NCBI GenBank assembly: GCA_029432775.1
Contig: JAROAZ010000010.1
Location: 141,306-205,305, forward strand
Source of the DNA: Pontiellaceae bacterium B12227
GTDB lineage: Bacteria; Verrucomicrobiota; Kiritimatiellia; Kiritimatiellales; Pontiellaceae
Direction: 5' to 3'
Length of the DNA stretch: 64,000 nt
Both the position numbers and the translations under genes were made by a program. Positions 17,591 through 26,024 of the stretch are shown here, piece after piece. How positions within the stretch are numbered: the stretch's first letter is position 1; every line of letters starts with the position of its first letter. The notes beneath the pieces are model-generated. The model was not told the origin of the DNA. It saw nothing but the letters and a program-made list of their open reading frames with translations, and did not search any database.

Positions 17591-19270
17591 TTATTCACTC
17601 TGCTCGATTTGAAGGCGAATAAACTTTTGATTTTCATCAACCGGGATGGAATTGGAAATAAAGTCGAAATCGCCGATCGTGTCATTGGTTCCGGTCGCGG
17701 TGTAAACGCCGGTTGTCCATACACCGTCCACCAGATCATCTGTAAAAGAGAGCGAGTAGGCGAGAGAATCGTCATCGTTTCGCTGAGGATAGGTATAGCT
17801 CAGGCCACCGTTGTTTTCGAGGATCGGGCGGTACCCGTCGACAAACCCGTTGGTCGGATTCCCGCCCAGACCGTATTCATAGAGGTTCGGCAGACCGTCT
17901 TCGTCATAGTCGTGGTCTTCTGCACCGATATCGACGCCCCAGCCTTCCGCCCACCCGGCAAATCCAATCAAGGCAGAGGCCGCAACCCTCACATTGAAGT
18001 TGTCAAACCTGGCATCGGGAGATGCTGTATTTTTTACAAAATACAGCCCGGCATATCCACCGGTAAAGGTGGCCTGATTATCCGAGAAGGTCGTCGTTGG
18101 GTTTAGAACGGCGGACTGCCCCTTCAGGGTCAGCTCGACCGTAAAACTTCCGGCATTATCCGAGGTAATCGATATGGTGTAATACTGATTTCCCGCGATG
18201 GCCTCCGTCGTGTTGTCGTTGATATACGTCCCGCTGATGGCTCCGTTGATGTATCGAACCACCTGGAAGGAGCCGGACGAACCACTCCGGATGCGGGCCA
18301 GATAATAATTGGTGGCATTCTGATAATGGAAAACAACTCCGACGAAGCCCCCTCTCAGCATCACATCCGCCGAATAGCTGCAGTTCGTGTTCATCGCAAC
18401 GGCCGTGTTGTAAAGCACGACCGGCTCGGACGGACCGACTACATCACACTCCAGCGAGCCAGACTGGATCCGCCACAGTTCGTTGGTCAGCGCCAGCTCC
18501 GTTGTGTTCCAGTCCGAACCAAGCAATGAACTGTCTGGACTATACACCGTGTCCGCCCGCCCGAAAGAATCAGCCACCCAGAATTCATCACCGGCCCGGC
18601 CCGGGGTCTGAACGATGATGTTGTCAAACTTCGCATCGGGGGAGGCTTCATAATTTTTAAAATACAACCCGGCATATCCACCGGCAAATAGCGTTCCGCT
18701 GACTGAAAAAGCAGTCGTTGGATTTAAAACAGCGGATTGTCCCTGCCGGGTCAGTTCAGCTGTAAAATTCCCATCGTTATCTGAGGTAATCGATATTGTG
18801 TAGTACTGATTTCCGGCGATCGCCTCCGATGTATCATCGGAGATATAGGTCCCGCTGATGCCGCCATTTATATACCGTACCACCTGAAATGAACCGGACG
18901 AACCGCTCCGGATGCGGGCCAGATAATAATTATCTGCATCCTGATAATTGAACACAATCCCGACGAAGCCACCTTTCAGCATCACATCCGCCGCATAGCT
19001 GAAGTTCGTGTTCAGAGGAACGGACGTGTTATAAAGCACGGTCGCATCCGTCGCCCCCGTCAGCCCCACCACATCGCACTTCAGCTCTCCCGCTTCGATC
19101 CGCCACAGTTCGTTCGTCAGCGCCGCCCCGGTCGTGTTCCAACCGGAACCAATCAATGCTGCGTCCGGACTGTAATCCGTGTCTGCACGGGTAAAATCGT
19201 CCGTGAACCCGCTCCCAAACACCATCGATGCACCGAGTAATGCCATTCCGAATAAACCAAATGCCTTCAT
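17591..19270 (-). CDS. Secreted protein with two LamG-like modules and TSP3-like C-terminal domain
   Basis: A 559-residue exported protein: signal peptide (MKAFGLFGMALLGASMVFGSG), then two tandem jelly-roll modules at about 23-225 and 232-430. The two are very alike: both have RADTxYSPD, SGSSGSFQVVRYINGxISGT and EAIAGNQYYTISITSDN. The tail (about 435-559) carries the calcium-binding-like EDHDYDEDGLPNLYEYGLGG common to several secreted proteins here. There is no catalytic domain, so it is probably a glycan-binding or surface protein that supplies the same binding module as the sulfatases at 10279 and 19370. RBS AAGGAG lies 6 nt before the ATG. It lies downstream of the sulfatase at 19370 but has its own upstream TGCGCA pair. 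Confidence 0.85.
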   Translation of the reverse strand: MKAFGLFGMALLGASMVFGSGFTDDFTRADTDYSPDAALIGSGWNTTGAALTNELWRIEAGELKCDVVGLTGATDATVLYNTSVPLNTNFSYAADVMLKGGFVGIVFNYQDADNYYLARIRSGSSGSFQVVRYINGGISGTYISDDTSEAIAGNQYYTISITSDNDGNFTAELTRQGQSAVLNPTTAFSVSGTLFAGGYAGLYFKNYEASPDAKFDNIIVQTPGRAGDEFWVADSFGRADTVYSPDSSLLGSDWNTTELALTNELWRIQSGSLECDVVGPSEPVVLYNTAVAMNTNCSYSADVMLRGGFVGVVFHYQNATNYYLARIRSGSSGSFQVVRYINGAISGTYINDNTTEAIAGNQYYTISITSDNAGSFTVELTLKGQSAVLNPTTTFSDNQATFTGGYAGLYFVKNTASPDARFDNFNVRVAASALIGFAGWAEGWGVDIGAEDHDYDEDGLPNLYEYGLGGNPTNGFVDGYRPILENNGGLSYTYPQRNDDDSLAYSLSFTDDLVDGVWTTGVYTATGTNDTIGDFDFISNSIPVDENQKFIRLQIEQSE

Positions 19271-19335
19271 TCTAGCTCCTTTTGTTTTGATTAGATCAGC
19301 ATTTTACAAATGCTGAAAAATGGAAACATCAAATC

Positions 19336-19362
19336 TACGCATATATGATAAAAATATGCGCA
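19336..19362 (-). promoter_or_regulatory. Putative AraC/XylR-type operator upstream of the two-module LamG gene
   Basis: TACGCA at 19336-19341 and TGCGCA at 19357-19362, 21 bp apart (two helical turns), centred about 79 bp before the start codon at 19270. The arrangement matches 21629-21655. A candidate -10 (TAAAAT) lies inside a small palindrome (CAGCATTT-N3-AAATGCTG) between this site and the gene. Confidence 0.55.
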
Positions 19363-19369
19363 TTATTTT

Positions 19370-21565
19370 TTATTGAAGAGACTCCACGTAGCCATCCGTT
19401 TTTTGACGCAAGGTCTTCAGTAGCGCGGCACACTCTGGATCATCAACAAGATTTCGAGTTTCGTTCGGATCATTTTTCAGATCAAACAACTGCTCAAAAG
19501 CAGGGTCTTGCGACCGGTAGCGAGTGTACTTGTAACGTTCCGTGCGCACTCCATAAATCAGCGGAATGTCGCCATGATGCTTATATGGATGATCATAGAA
19601 AAATTCGGATGGCCACGGTTTATCCTGCGGCGTCTCTTCCAGCAGAGGGAGAAAACTTCGCCCGGACATAGTTTCAGGAACAGGAATTCCCGCCAGATCC
19701 AGTAAGGTAGCGGTATAGTCAACCGTAGTAATCATCGGGTCGATCCGGCGGCCGCGTAGCGCTTCCGGCAGCCGGGGATCGTAAACAAAGCCGGGAACAC
19801 GCAGGGACGGTTCGTACATCAGCCATTTCCCCAAAAACCCGTGATCGAGTTCAAACTGCCCGTTGTCCGACGTAAACAGAACAATGGTATTGTCTGCCAC
19901 ACCGGCCTGCTCAAGCAGGTCCATCACTTTCCCCACCGAATCGTCCATCCCCGTTACGAGTCGGTTATAATCACGAAGGTGCTGCTGGAAGCTTTTCGGG
20001 TTCGCCAGATAATTATACCCGCGATCCACCCCGTGCATGGTTTTCTCAGACTTCAGAAAGCCGGGCCGCGCATCGGCCATTTCCTTTGTCGCGGTTTCCG
20101 GAAGGGTAAAGGTGACTCCCTCATAGGTATCCGCATATTTAAAGCGATTCCAGCCGCTCACCGGCATGTGGGGTGCCTTGTAGAAAAGAGAAAGGCAAAA
20201 GGGCTTATCCGGATCGCGGGCCGCCAAAAACTGCTTCACCTTGATCGGAAAAATATCCGTATCGGTATGCAATGGATTTTTCAGATGACTGGATGAACTC
20301 TGGTGTCCGCCCGGACCGGGGCCGTCTTCATTAATTTCTTTTCCGCAGGTGCAGATATTTTCCGCGCCGTTTTTTGTGACGTACGGGCAGTCCTTATCGT
20401 GCCAGTACAGGGTTTGATGCGAGGCCCCCGCCCAGAAATCAAAAAACGGCTCTGCAACATAGGTATTTTCAACGGTATGTCCGATTCCCCACTTGCCGAC
20501 AAATCCCGTATAATAACCCGCGTCCCGCAGAAGAGCCGGATAGGTCTGTCTGAGCTGATTGTCATTTAGAATCTTGTAAAAATCGGTGACACCGTGCTGA
20601 AGCGGAACCTGCCCGGTCAGAACATTTGCCCGACTCACGGCACAAATGGATGTATTCACAAAACAGTTTTCAAAAATCACACCGTTTTTTGCGAGCCGAT
20701 CCAGATTCGGAGTCTGAATTTCCGGGTTTGCGTACCCAATGGCATCGAAGCGCTGATCGTCGGTGAAAATAAACAGAATGTTGGGCCGGAGCTGCCCGGC
20801 AACCCGTGCGTGTGTTGCAGCGGGATCAAACATCCCTCCCATGACGCGGGAGGAAGAAACCAACTCATCAGCGCTGAGCGTCTCACTTTCCCCGGACATC
20901 AGATCGGAAGTCTCTCCGTTTAAAGTCACATTATCAAACAGCGCATCAGGTTGTCGGTCCGCAAGTCCCTGGCAGTACAATCCGGCATATCCATTGGTAA
21001 ATGTGCTGTCGGAAACACGTCCGGAAATCAGAGCCTCGGAGTCTCCCTGTTTTGTAATCTGAAATGAAAAGTCGCCGGCATGTTCCGATGAAACGGTAAC
21101 GGTATAAACCCTGTTTCCGCCCAATAGACCGCCGGGAAAACGTTGGCTTAAAAGCGAAGACAGGCGCCCCTTGCGGCATCGGACGATCTGACAAGGCGTG
21201 TCGGGATGAGCCCGGATACGCAGCGCGTAATAATTGTCTGCATCCTGATAATGAAACACAAGCCCGACCCAGCCGCCTTTAAACAGAACATCGGCTGAAT
21301 AGGTAAACGGAGAATTCAGGGCCGCCGCTGTGTTGTAAAGAATGGCCGGTCCACCGACGGGTCCGTCATCATCCGCCTGCATCTTTCCGGAGTCAATCCG
21401 CCACACCTCTCCTGCACCCCCCGGAGAACTTGTCTTCCAGTCCGAACCGATTGCTGCCGAGGTTCCGAACTCAGTATCCGGGCGATTAAAATCATCAGAA
21501 AACAACCCGCCCCGCGCCAGAAAAGCCCCCAGCAATACCGCACCAAACAGTCTGTATCCCTTCAC
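19370..21565 (-). CDS. Secreted sulfatase with N-terminal LamG-like module
   Basis: A 731-residue exported enzyme. The signal peptide is followed by the jelly-roll module at about 22-215 (SDDFNRPDTEFG, then YSADVLFKGGWVGLVFHYQD, then NGYAGLYC). The S1 sulfatase domain at about 258-725 contains ILFIFTDDQRFDAIG, CAVSR at 308-312 with Cys308 as the formylglycine precursor, VGKWGIGH, and LFTSDNGQFELDHGFLGKW. As in the 10279 enzyme, the third signature position is Val. A four-cysteine stretch (DCPYVTKNGAENICTCGKEI) in the middle is unusual. The start is GTG at 21565 with a strong AGGAGG 6 nt upstream. A 21-bp-spaced TGCGCA pair precedes it and the XylR-type regulator gene lies immediately upstream, so it is probably inducible by that regulator. 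Confidence 0.93.
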   Translation of the reverse strand: MKGYRLFGAVLLGAFLARGGLFSDDFNRPDTEFGTSAAIGSDWKTSSPGGAGEVWRIDSGKMQADDDGPVGGPAILYNTAAALNSPFTYSADVLFKGGWVGLVFHYQDADNYYALRIRAHPDTPCQIVRCRKGRLSSLLSQRFPGGLLGGNRVYTVTVSSEHAGDFSFQITKQGDSEALISGRVSDSTFTNGYAGLYCQGLADRQPDALFDNVTLNGETSDLMSGESETLSADELVSSSRVMGGMFDPAATHARVAGQLRPNILFIFTDDQRFDAIGYANPEIQTPNLDRLAKNGVIFENCFVNTSICAVSRANVLTGQVPLQHGVTDFYKILNDNQLRQTYPALLRDAGYYTGFVGKWGIGHTVENTYVAEPFFDFWAGASHQTLYWHDKDCPYVTKNGAENICTCGKEINEDGPGPGGHQSSSSHLKNPLHTDTDIFPIKVKQFLAARDPDKPFCLSLFYKAPHMPVSGWNRFKYADTYEGVTFTLPETATKEMADARPGFLKSEKTMHGVDRGYNYLANPKSFQQHLRDYNRLVTGMDDSVGKVMDLLEQAGVADNTIVLFTSDNGQFELDHGFLGKWLMYEPSLRVPGFVYDPRLPEALRGRRIDPMITTVDYTATLLDLAGIPVPETMSGRSFLPLLEETPQDKPWPSEFFYDHPYKHHGDIPLIYGVRTERYKYTRYRSQDPAFEQLFDLKNDPNETRNLVDDPECAALLKTLRQKTDGYVESLQ

Positions 21566-21628
21566 AAAAACCTCCTTTTGAACTGGGATTGATTTTCTAT
21601 AGCCGCGGTAAAACTAAAAGGGAAAATC

Positions 21629-21655
21629 TGCGCATATTTACGATAATTCTGCGCA
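21629..21655 (-). promoter_or_regulatory. Putative AraC/XylR-type operator upstream of lectin-sulfatase gene
   Basis: TGCGCA at 21629-21634 and again at 21650-21655, 21 bp apart, centred about 77 bp before the start codon at 21565. A TATAGA element further downstream could be the -10. The site lies right after the stop of the XylR-type regulator gene. Its sequence, spacing and distance to the start match the pair at 19336-19362. Confidence 0.6.
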
Positions 21656-21657
21656 GA

Positions 21658-22866
21658 TCATTTTTTATCGTGACTTGCTCGACTCTTCACATATTGCTGA
21701 CTGGTTACGCCGCATATTTTCTTAAATGTTTCATCCAGATGCTTTACAGTTCTGAACCCGCTTTCCTGCACAATGCGGGCCATCGGCCACTTGGTGGTTT
21801 TCACCAGATGCTTGGCCCGCTCCACGTGAACGCGCTGAATTTCCTGATAAATCCCCCAGCCGACCTCCTCTTTGAATTTCAGCTCCAGCCAGCGCCGGGA
21901 AACCGGGACCACCGCCAGCACATCGCTCACATCAATAAACTCATGCTCGTGACGGCGAATAAATCGCAATGCGCGGACAACCTCGGGATATTCCGAACGG
22001 GTCATATCCGTTGAGTTGCGCAAAACAACCCGCCGCGGAGGAACCAGAACCCGGGACTCTTTCAGCTCACGGCCCTCCAGCAGATCATCGAGCATCCGGG
22101 CGGCAATAAAACCAACCTCCTCCGCCGCCACATCGACGCTGGTCATCGAAGGGTTGGCCAGCTGGCAGGAAATGCTGTTGTCGTTATCCACACCGATCAG
22201 GGAAATTTCTTCCGGCGAACGGATCCCCAGTTTCCGGCAGACTTCGAGCACCGCAACCCCCACCCGGTCATTGGAGGCCATAATTCCCAGGGGACGGGGA
22301 AGATCACCCATCACATCCAGCAAATACTCCCGCCCCAGCCAGTCTTCTGGAATATGAACAGATCCTTTTTGAACCGCATCAAAAAACAACGGAATGCATT
22401 CCCCTCCACTCTGCCGAACGGCTTCCGAAAATCCTTCATACCGCTCCCGGACATACCACAGGTTACGGGGGCCCACAAAAGCGAACCGATCCAGCTTCCG
22501 CTCGATCAGATGCCGAGCCGCCATTTTCCCTATCAGCCGGTTATTCAGCATCACAGACGGGAACGGCCCCGTGCATCCCGCACTGGCAGTATTGACAAAG
22601 GGAACGTCCAAAGACTTCACCAAATCGATCGTCTTTTCATCATACGCCTCCCCGACGATTCCGTCGCCGTCCCACCCCTTCAATTCGGCCGGCGTCTCGA
22701 CAAACGGCTGCCCCATCGCATTTCGGTAAATGTCCCACGCACAGTGGCGGTTCTGATAGTCGATGATGCCCTGAACCTTTTTACGGCCGTACGAGTAGTC
22801 GCGAACCTGCATCAGCAGAGCCACCGTGCGATACTCCATCAACTGGCTTTTCCGTTTTCGCCCCAT
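21658..22866 (-). CDS. XylR-type AraC-family transcriptional activator
   Basis: A 402-residue regulator. Residues about 12-290 are a LacI-like sugar-sensing domain (GIVGEAYDEKTIDLVKSL; GIMASNDRVGVAVLEVCRKL; ISLIGVDNDNSISCQLANPS). Residues about 300-400 are an AraC double helix-turn-helix (FIDVSDVLAVVPVSRRWLEL; AKHLVKTTKWPMARIVQESG; then LDETFKKICGVTSQQY). E. coli XylR has this architecture and binds direct repeats spaced by whole helical turns, matching the two TGCGCA pairs just downstream. ATG 22866 has AAGGAGA 7 nt upstream; ATG 22902 is an in-frame alternative. It probably activates the sulfatase and LamG genes. The inducer is unknown. Confidence 0.92.
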   Translation of the reverse strand: MGRKRKSQLMEYRTVALLMQVRDYSYGRKKVQGIIDYQNRHCAWDIYRNAMGQPFVETPAELKGWDGDGIVGEAYDEKTIDLVKSLDVPFVNTASAGCTGPFPSVMLNNRLIGKMAARHLIERKLDRFAFVGPRNLWYVRERYEGFSEAVRQSGGECIPLFFDAVQKGSVHIPEDWLGREYLLDVMGDLPRPLGIMASNDRVGVAVLEVCRKLGIRSPEEISLIGVDNDNSISCQLANPSMTSVDVAAEEVGFIAARMLDDLLEGRELKESRVLVPPRRVVLRNSTDMTRSEYPEVVRALRFIRRHEHEFIDVSDVLAVVPVSRRWLELKFKEEVGWGIYQEIQRVHVERAKHLVKTTKWPMARIVQESGFRTVKHLDETFKKICGVTSQQYVKSRASHDKK

Positions 22867-23043
22867 GCGGTCTTCTCCTTGAAAAACTTGAATAAAAATC
22901 AAAACGGGCGGATTGGAAACAGCTTAAACCGAAGCAAACCCGCTTCTAACTATTAAACGTAAGCGATAAACCGATCCAATCTAATTTGCCGGATTCCACA
23001 CAGTAAGACTAAGATACGCATTCAAAAGCAATGACGACGACAA

Positions 23044-23100
23044 CCCTGCTTCCTCGACCGCATGGAAATCCCCGGCTACAGCGCCTCCGAATCAATGTAA
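23044..23100 (+). pseudogene. 3' remnant of an S1 sulfatase gene
   Basis: The last 18 codons of a sulfatase, encoding PCFLDRMEIPGYSASESM and a TAA stop. The sequence is nearly identical to the 3' end of the intact gene at 8381-9877 (PCFLDRMEIPGYSTTEQ) until the last few codons. Nothing upstream continues the homology. It marks a second copy of that gene that has been deleted except for its tail. Confidence 0.75.
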
Positions 23101-23118
23101 ACCGGTATTTCCCCGATC

Positions 23119-23145
23119 AAAAAAAACAGCCTGCGCGAAGCAGGC
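23119..23145 (-). terminator. Intrinsic terminator of the GH78 gene
   Basis: On the minus strand a 6-bp GC stem (GCCTGC / GCAGGC, loop TTCGC) at 23129-23145 is followed, after TG, by eight T residues (23126-23119). It lies 55 nt past the stop codon of the rhamnosidase gene. Confidence 0.8.
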
Positions 23146-23199
23146 AAATATAGTTCCGGTAATTACTGCAGCGTTACGGCATGAATTTATCCGTGCCCC

Positions 23200-25905
23200 T
23201 TATTTATCAACCCCGATCACCCACTCGCCTGCCTGCAGTTCAAATCCATTGCTGTCCAGCGGGCGGCCGTTGAGAGTGATCCGGCCCGTATCGAGCAGCA
23301 CGGTAGCGGAGCTGTTTTCCGGCACGGTCACGTTCCAAACCACGGCATCGCCGTCCCGTTCCCACCGGCTGGAAATCAACCCATAGGCCGATCGGTATTC
23401 CGCCTTCGCCCAGGCCAGCCCCGGCAGGAAACAGGGCTTGAGAATAAAGCGTTTGAAGCCGGGATGCTCCGGATCGGGCCGGATGCCGCCAATACTTTCA
23501 TGAAAAGCGACGGCAAAGCCGCTGTGCATCGGATGGTTAAACGAGTTGCGGCGGTACCGCTCTCCGGCGGGCCAGTCGAAGGGAACCTCCGGCCATGTGG
23601 TCAGCCCGTGCTGCTCGGTCAAAAAACCGAGCGACGGCCAGTCGGTCAGGCTCCAGAGATGCCGCGTTATATCGGCGTGTCCATGGTCGTTCAGCATCGT
23701 GTAAAGCGGACGGTGCCCGAAAATACCGGTGGTATAGCGCCCTCCGGATTTTTTCATAATGAGCGCGGCCAATCCGTCGCCCACCGCCTGCGCTTTTCCG
23801 TCGGGCACCAGACCGACGTGCAAAGCCATGGCCGTACCGGTCTGCGAGCCGTAGCTGCCAATGGATTCGGTAACCAAATAACCGATCTCATTTTCATTCA
23901 GCGTTTGTTTTTTTGACTCTCCGTTCAGCGTATATTCCAGCTCCAGGGTTTTCCGTTTTCCGGGTGCGGGATCCTTGCCGGCGAAACGGTTTGAAACTTT
24001 AAAACTGTATGCTCCACCGTCCACCAGACCCCGAAGCTTTTCCGTCAGGTCCACCTGTCGGGAAGGAACCCCGTAAAGGGCTTTAATCAGCACAATCGAC
24101 GTGCCGCTTGGAACGGGTTCAACCGGCACCTCGGACTCCTTATAGAATCGGGCATTGAACGCCTGCTGCACAACACCCGCCTGAGCGGCAAAGCGGGAGG
24201 CCTCGGACGGTTTGCCCAGCGCGGCCGCCATGCGGCGCATCGCTTCAAGCGACTGATAGTAGAGCGCGGTGGAGGTGAGTGCCACCGGGGTGTCGATTTG
24301 CGAATTACTGCCCGGCGGGCACCAGTCGCCGTAGCCGGCTGCAATGAGGCCGTCCTTCACCGCGAACTCTTCGAGAAAGGCCATCCAGCCGGTCATCATC
24401 GGCCATGCCTCGCGGACCAGATCGAGATCGCCGTAATAGAGATAGCTGAACCAGGGCACCAATACGGTTGCCGCCCCCCAGTCGGGACGAGCCTGCTGGC
24501 ACAGCCGCCGGCCGACCGCAATGTTGCAGGGGGCGCGCGGATCGCGCGGCAGCCCGCCCTCGTTATGGGGCGGGTTGGCCCCCAGCACCGTCTGCATATC
24601 CGCCGAGGCCTTGCGCCAAAACTTCCGCAGGTCAAAATTACAGGAAGCCGCTTCCCCGACGGCGTGCATGTCGCCCATCCAGGCGCAGCGTTCGCGGTGC
24701 GGGCAGTCACTCAACAACCCCTGGAGGTTGTCTTCGATCGTCCACATCGAGACCTCGTAGAATTTCTGAATCAGCGGATCCGAACACTCGAACCGGCCGA
24801 TGCGCGCAACATCGGTCCGCACCAGCCAGCCGGTAAAGTCCGCCGCCACCGGCTTGCGACTCAGCCCGGCGATCTGCACATAGCGGAATCCGTGATAGGT
24901 GAAGCGGGGTTCCCACTCTTCGACCCCGCCGCCCTTGCAAACGTAGACATCCATTTGATCGGCCGATGTCACATGCACACCGGTGGACGCGGTATCGATG
25001 GATTTCCCGTCCGGCATCAGCAGCTCGGCAAAACGCATGCGGATTTGCGTGCCGCGCGGTTCATCCACCCGGATCTGCAGCCAGCCGGTTATGTTCTGCC
25101 CGAGGTCGACAATCCACTCGCCGTTTCCGGCAGGAAACACGGCAACCGGATTCACCGGCCGGATTTTGCGCATCGGCTCCATCAGCTGTTCTTCCAGCTG
25201 CCCGCCCGGAGCGGCCAGCGTGCGGACCGGCTCCCATTCCGCTGCGTCAAACCCAGGCGAGCTCCAACCCGAAAGCTCACGGCGGGCGTCATAGGTTTCT
25301 CCGGCATAGATATTGTCAAACAGCACCGCCCCCTGCGCCGCCCGCCAGCTTTCATCGGTCACAACCCGGTCCGTGGTGCCATCCGTGTACTGGATGAGCA
25401 GCCCCATCTGTGCGCGTGGCGGCCCATAGCCCAATCCACCGCCAAACGCAAAGTTTTGCCCGTAAAACCCGTTGCCCAGCATCAGGCCAATTGCATTGGC
25501 TCCCTGACGGAGCTGCCGGGTCACATCATGAACCGTATAGAAAGCGCGCTTATCATAGGTCGTCTGCGCCGGATCGAGCACCCGGTCGCCGACCTTAACG
25601 CCGTTGAGAACCAGTTCGTGGAGGCCCAGTCCACAAACTATGACCGTGGCGGCACGCACCGGTTTTTCGACGGTAAATTCTTTGCGAAGCAATGGTGCCG
25701 GATACGTCCGGCGCTGAACCGGCTTCGGCTGATTACGATAAAGCGAGGCCCGTTTTGCCAAACCCGCCTCGCGGGTGTCTTTCGTAAACCCGATCCACTT
25801 TGCATTATCGAGCAACAGGGCAGAACCAATTTCTTCAGCAGACAGAGCCGCTCCGCCGACGCAAACCGCCGCCAGCATCACCCAAATGATTCCTGTTCTC
25901 TTCAT
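23200..25905 (-). CDS. GH78 alpha-L-rhamnosidase, secreted
   Basis: A 901-residue exported enzyme with a signal peptide (to about ALSA, residue 23). The N-terminal beta-sandwich modules hold LHELVLNGVKVGDRVLDPAQ and TVHDVTRQLRQGANAIGL, typical of GH78. The (alpha/alpha)6 barrel begins with the signature SDCPHRERCAWMGD, whose acidic residues belong to the active site; the usual form is PqRdERlGWtGD, so Leu-Gly is replaced by Cys-Ala. The C-terminal part has the family GxY.F block (SIGGIRPDPEHPGFKRFILK). It removes terminal alpha-L-rhamnose. It is followed by a terminator, and lies downstream of the sulfatase-GH3 fusion gene with a 119-bp gap. This and the GH106-like gene are the main evidence that the target glycan contains rhamnose. 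Confidence 0.93.
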   Translation of the reverse strand: MKRTGIIWVMLAAVCVGGAALSAEEIGSALLLDNAKWIGFTKDTREAGLAKRASLYRNQPKPVQRRTYPAPLLRKEFTVEKPVRAATVIVCGLGLHELVLNGVKVGDRVLDPAQTTYDKRAFYTVHDVTRQLRQGANAIGLMLGNGFYGQNFAFGGGLGYGPPRAQMGLLIQYTDGTTDRVVTDESWRAAQGAVLFDNIYAGETYDARRELSGWSSPGFDAAEWEPVRTLAAPGGQLEEQLMEPMRKIRPVNPVAVFPAGNGEWIVDLGQNITGWLQIRVDEPRGTQIRMRFAELLMPDGKSIDTASTGVHVTSADQMDVYVCKGGGVEEWEPRFTYHGFRYVQIAGLSRKPVAADFTGWLVRTDVARIGRFECSDPLIQKFYEVSMWTIEDNLQGLLSDCPHRERCAWMGDMHAVGEAASCNFDLRKFWRKASADMQTVLGANPPHNEGGLPRDPRAPCNIAVGRRLCQQARPDWGAATVLVPWFSYLYYGDLDLVREAWPMMTGWMAFLEEFAVKDGLIAAGYGDWCPPGSNSQIDTPVALTSTALYYQSLEAMRRMAAALGKPSEASRFAAQAGVVQQAFNARFYKESEVPVEPVPSGTSIVLIKALYGVPSRQVDLTEKLRGLVDGGAYSFKVSNRFAGKDPAPGKRKTLELEYTLNGESKKQTLNENEIGYLVTESIGSYGSQTGTAMALHVGLVPDGKAQAVGDGLAALIMKKSGGRYTTGIFGHRPLYTMLNDHGHADITRHLWSLTDWPSLGFLTEQHGLTTWPEVPFDWPAGERYRRNSFNHPMHSGFAVAFHESIGGIRPDPEHPGFKRFILKPCFLPGLAWAKAEYRSAYGLISSRWERDGDAVVWNVTVPENSSATVLLDTGRITLNGRPLDSNGFELQAGEWVIGVDK

Positions 25906-25956
25906 CCTATCCTCAACCTCATCTTTTTCCGTTTAATCCCTCCGGATTCACAACAT

Positions 25957-25998
25957 CCAACCCTTGGAAAATTTGAACTGATTTTTTCCAGGGGTTGG
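25957..25998 (-). terminator. Hairpin after the sulfatase-GH3 gene
   Basis: A 15-bp inverted repeat (25957-25971 with 25984-25998, one G-U pair, 12-nt loop) lies about 27 nt beyond the stop codon of the fusion gene. It has no T tract on the minus strand, so it may be a transcript-end stabiliser rather than a classical terminator. It overlaps a TTCCA-N5-TGGAA copy at 25986-26000. Confidence 0.5.
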
Positions 25999-26000
25999 AA
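25986..26000. repeat. TTCCA-N5-TGGAA palindrome (intergenic)
   Basis: Perfect copy with spacer GGGGT, the only clearly non-coding copy. It forms one arm of the hairpin at 25957-25998. Confidence 0.7.
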
Positions 26001-26024
26001 ACTCAGCCGTCTGGCCGGATTCAT

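Larger units (their letters stand above)
22867..23199. other. Intergenic region: regulator promoter, sulfatase remnant and terminator
   Basis: This 333-bp gap holds the upstream region of the XylR-type regulator, a 57-bp remnant of a sulfatase 3' end (23044-23100) and an intrinsic terminator for the rhamnosidase gene. Nothing else coding is visible. Confidence 0.6.

Noticed and set aside
17582..17597. GTGAA/TTCAC hairpin at the stop codon of the gene at 17591
   Set aside because: Only 5 bp of stem and AT-rich; too weak to call a terminator.
19292..19313. Palindrome CAGCATTT-TAC-AAATGCTG as a terminator
   Set aside because: No T tract on the minus strand, and it overlaps the likely -10 region of the gene starting at 19270; more likely part of a promoter or operator.
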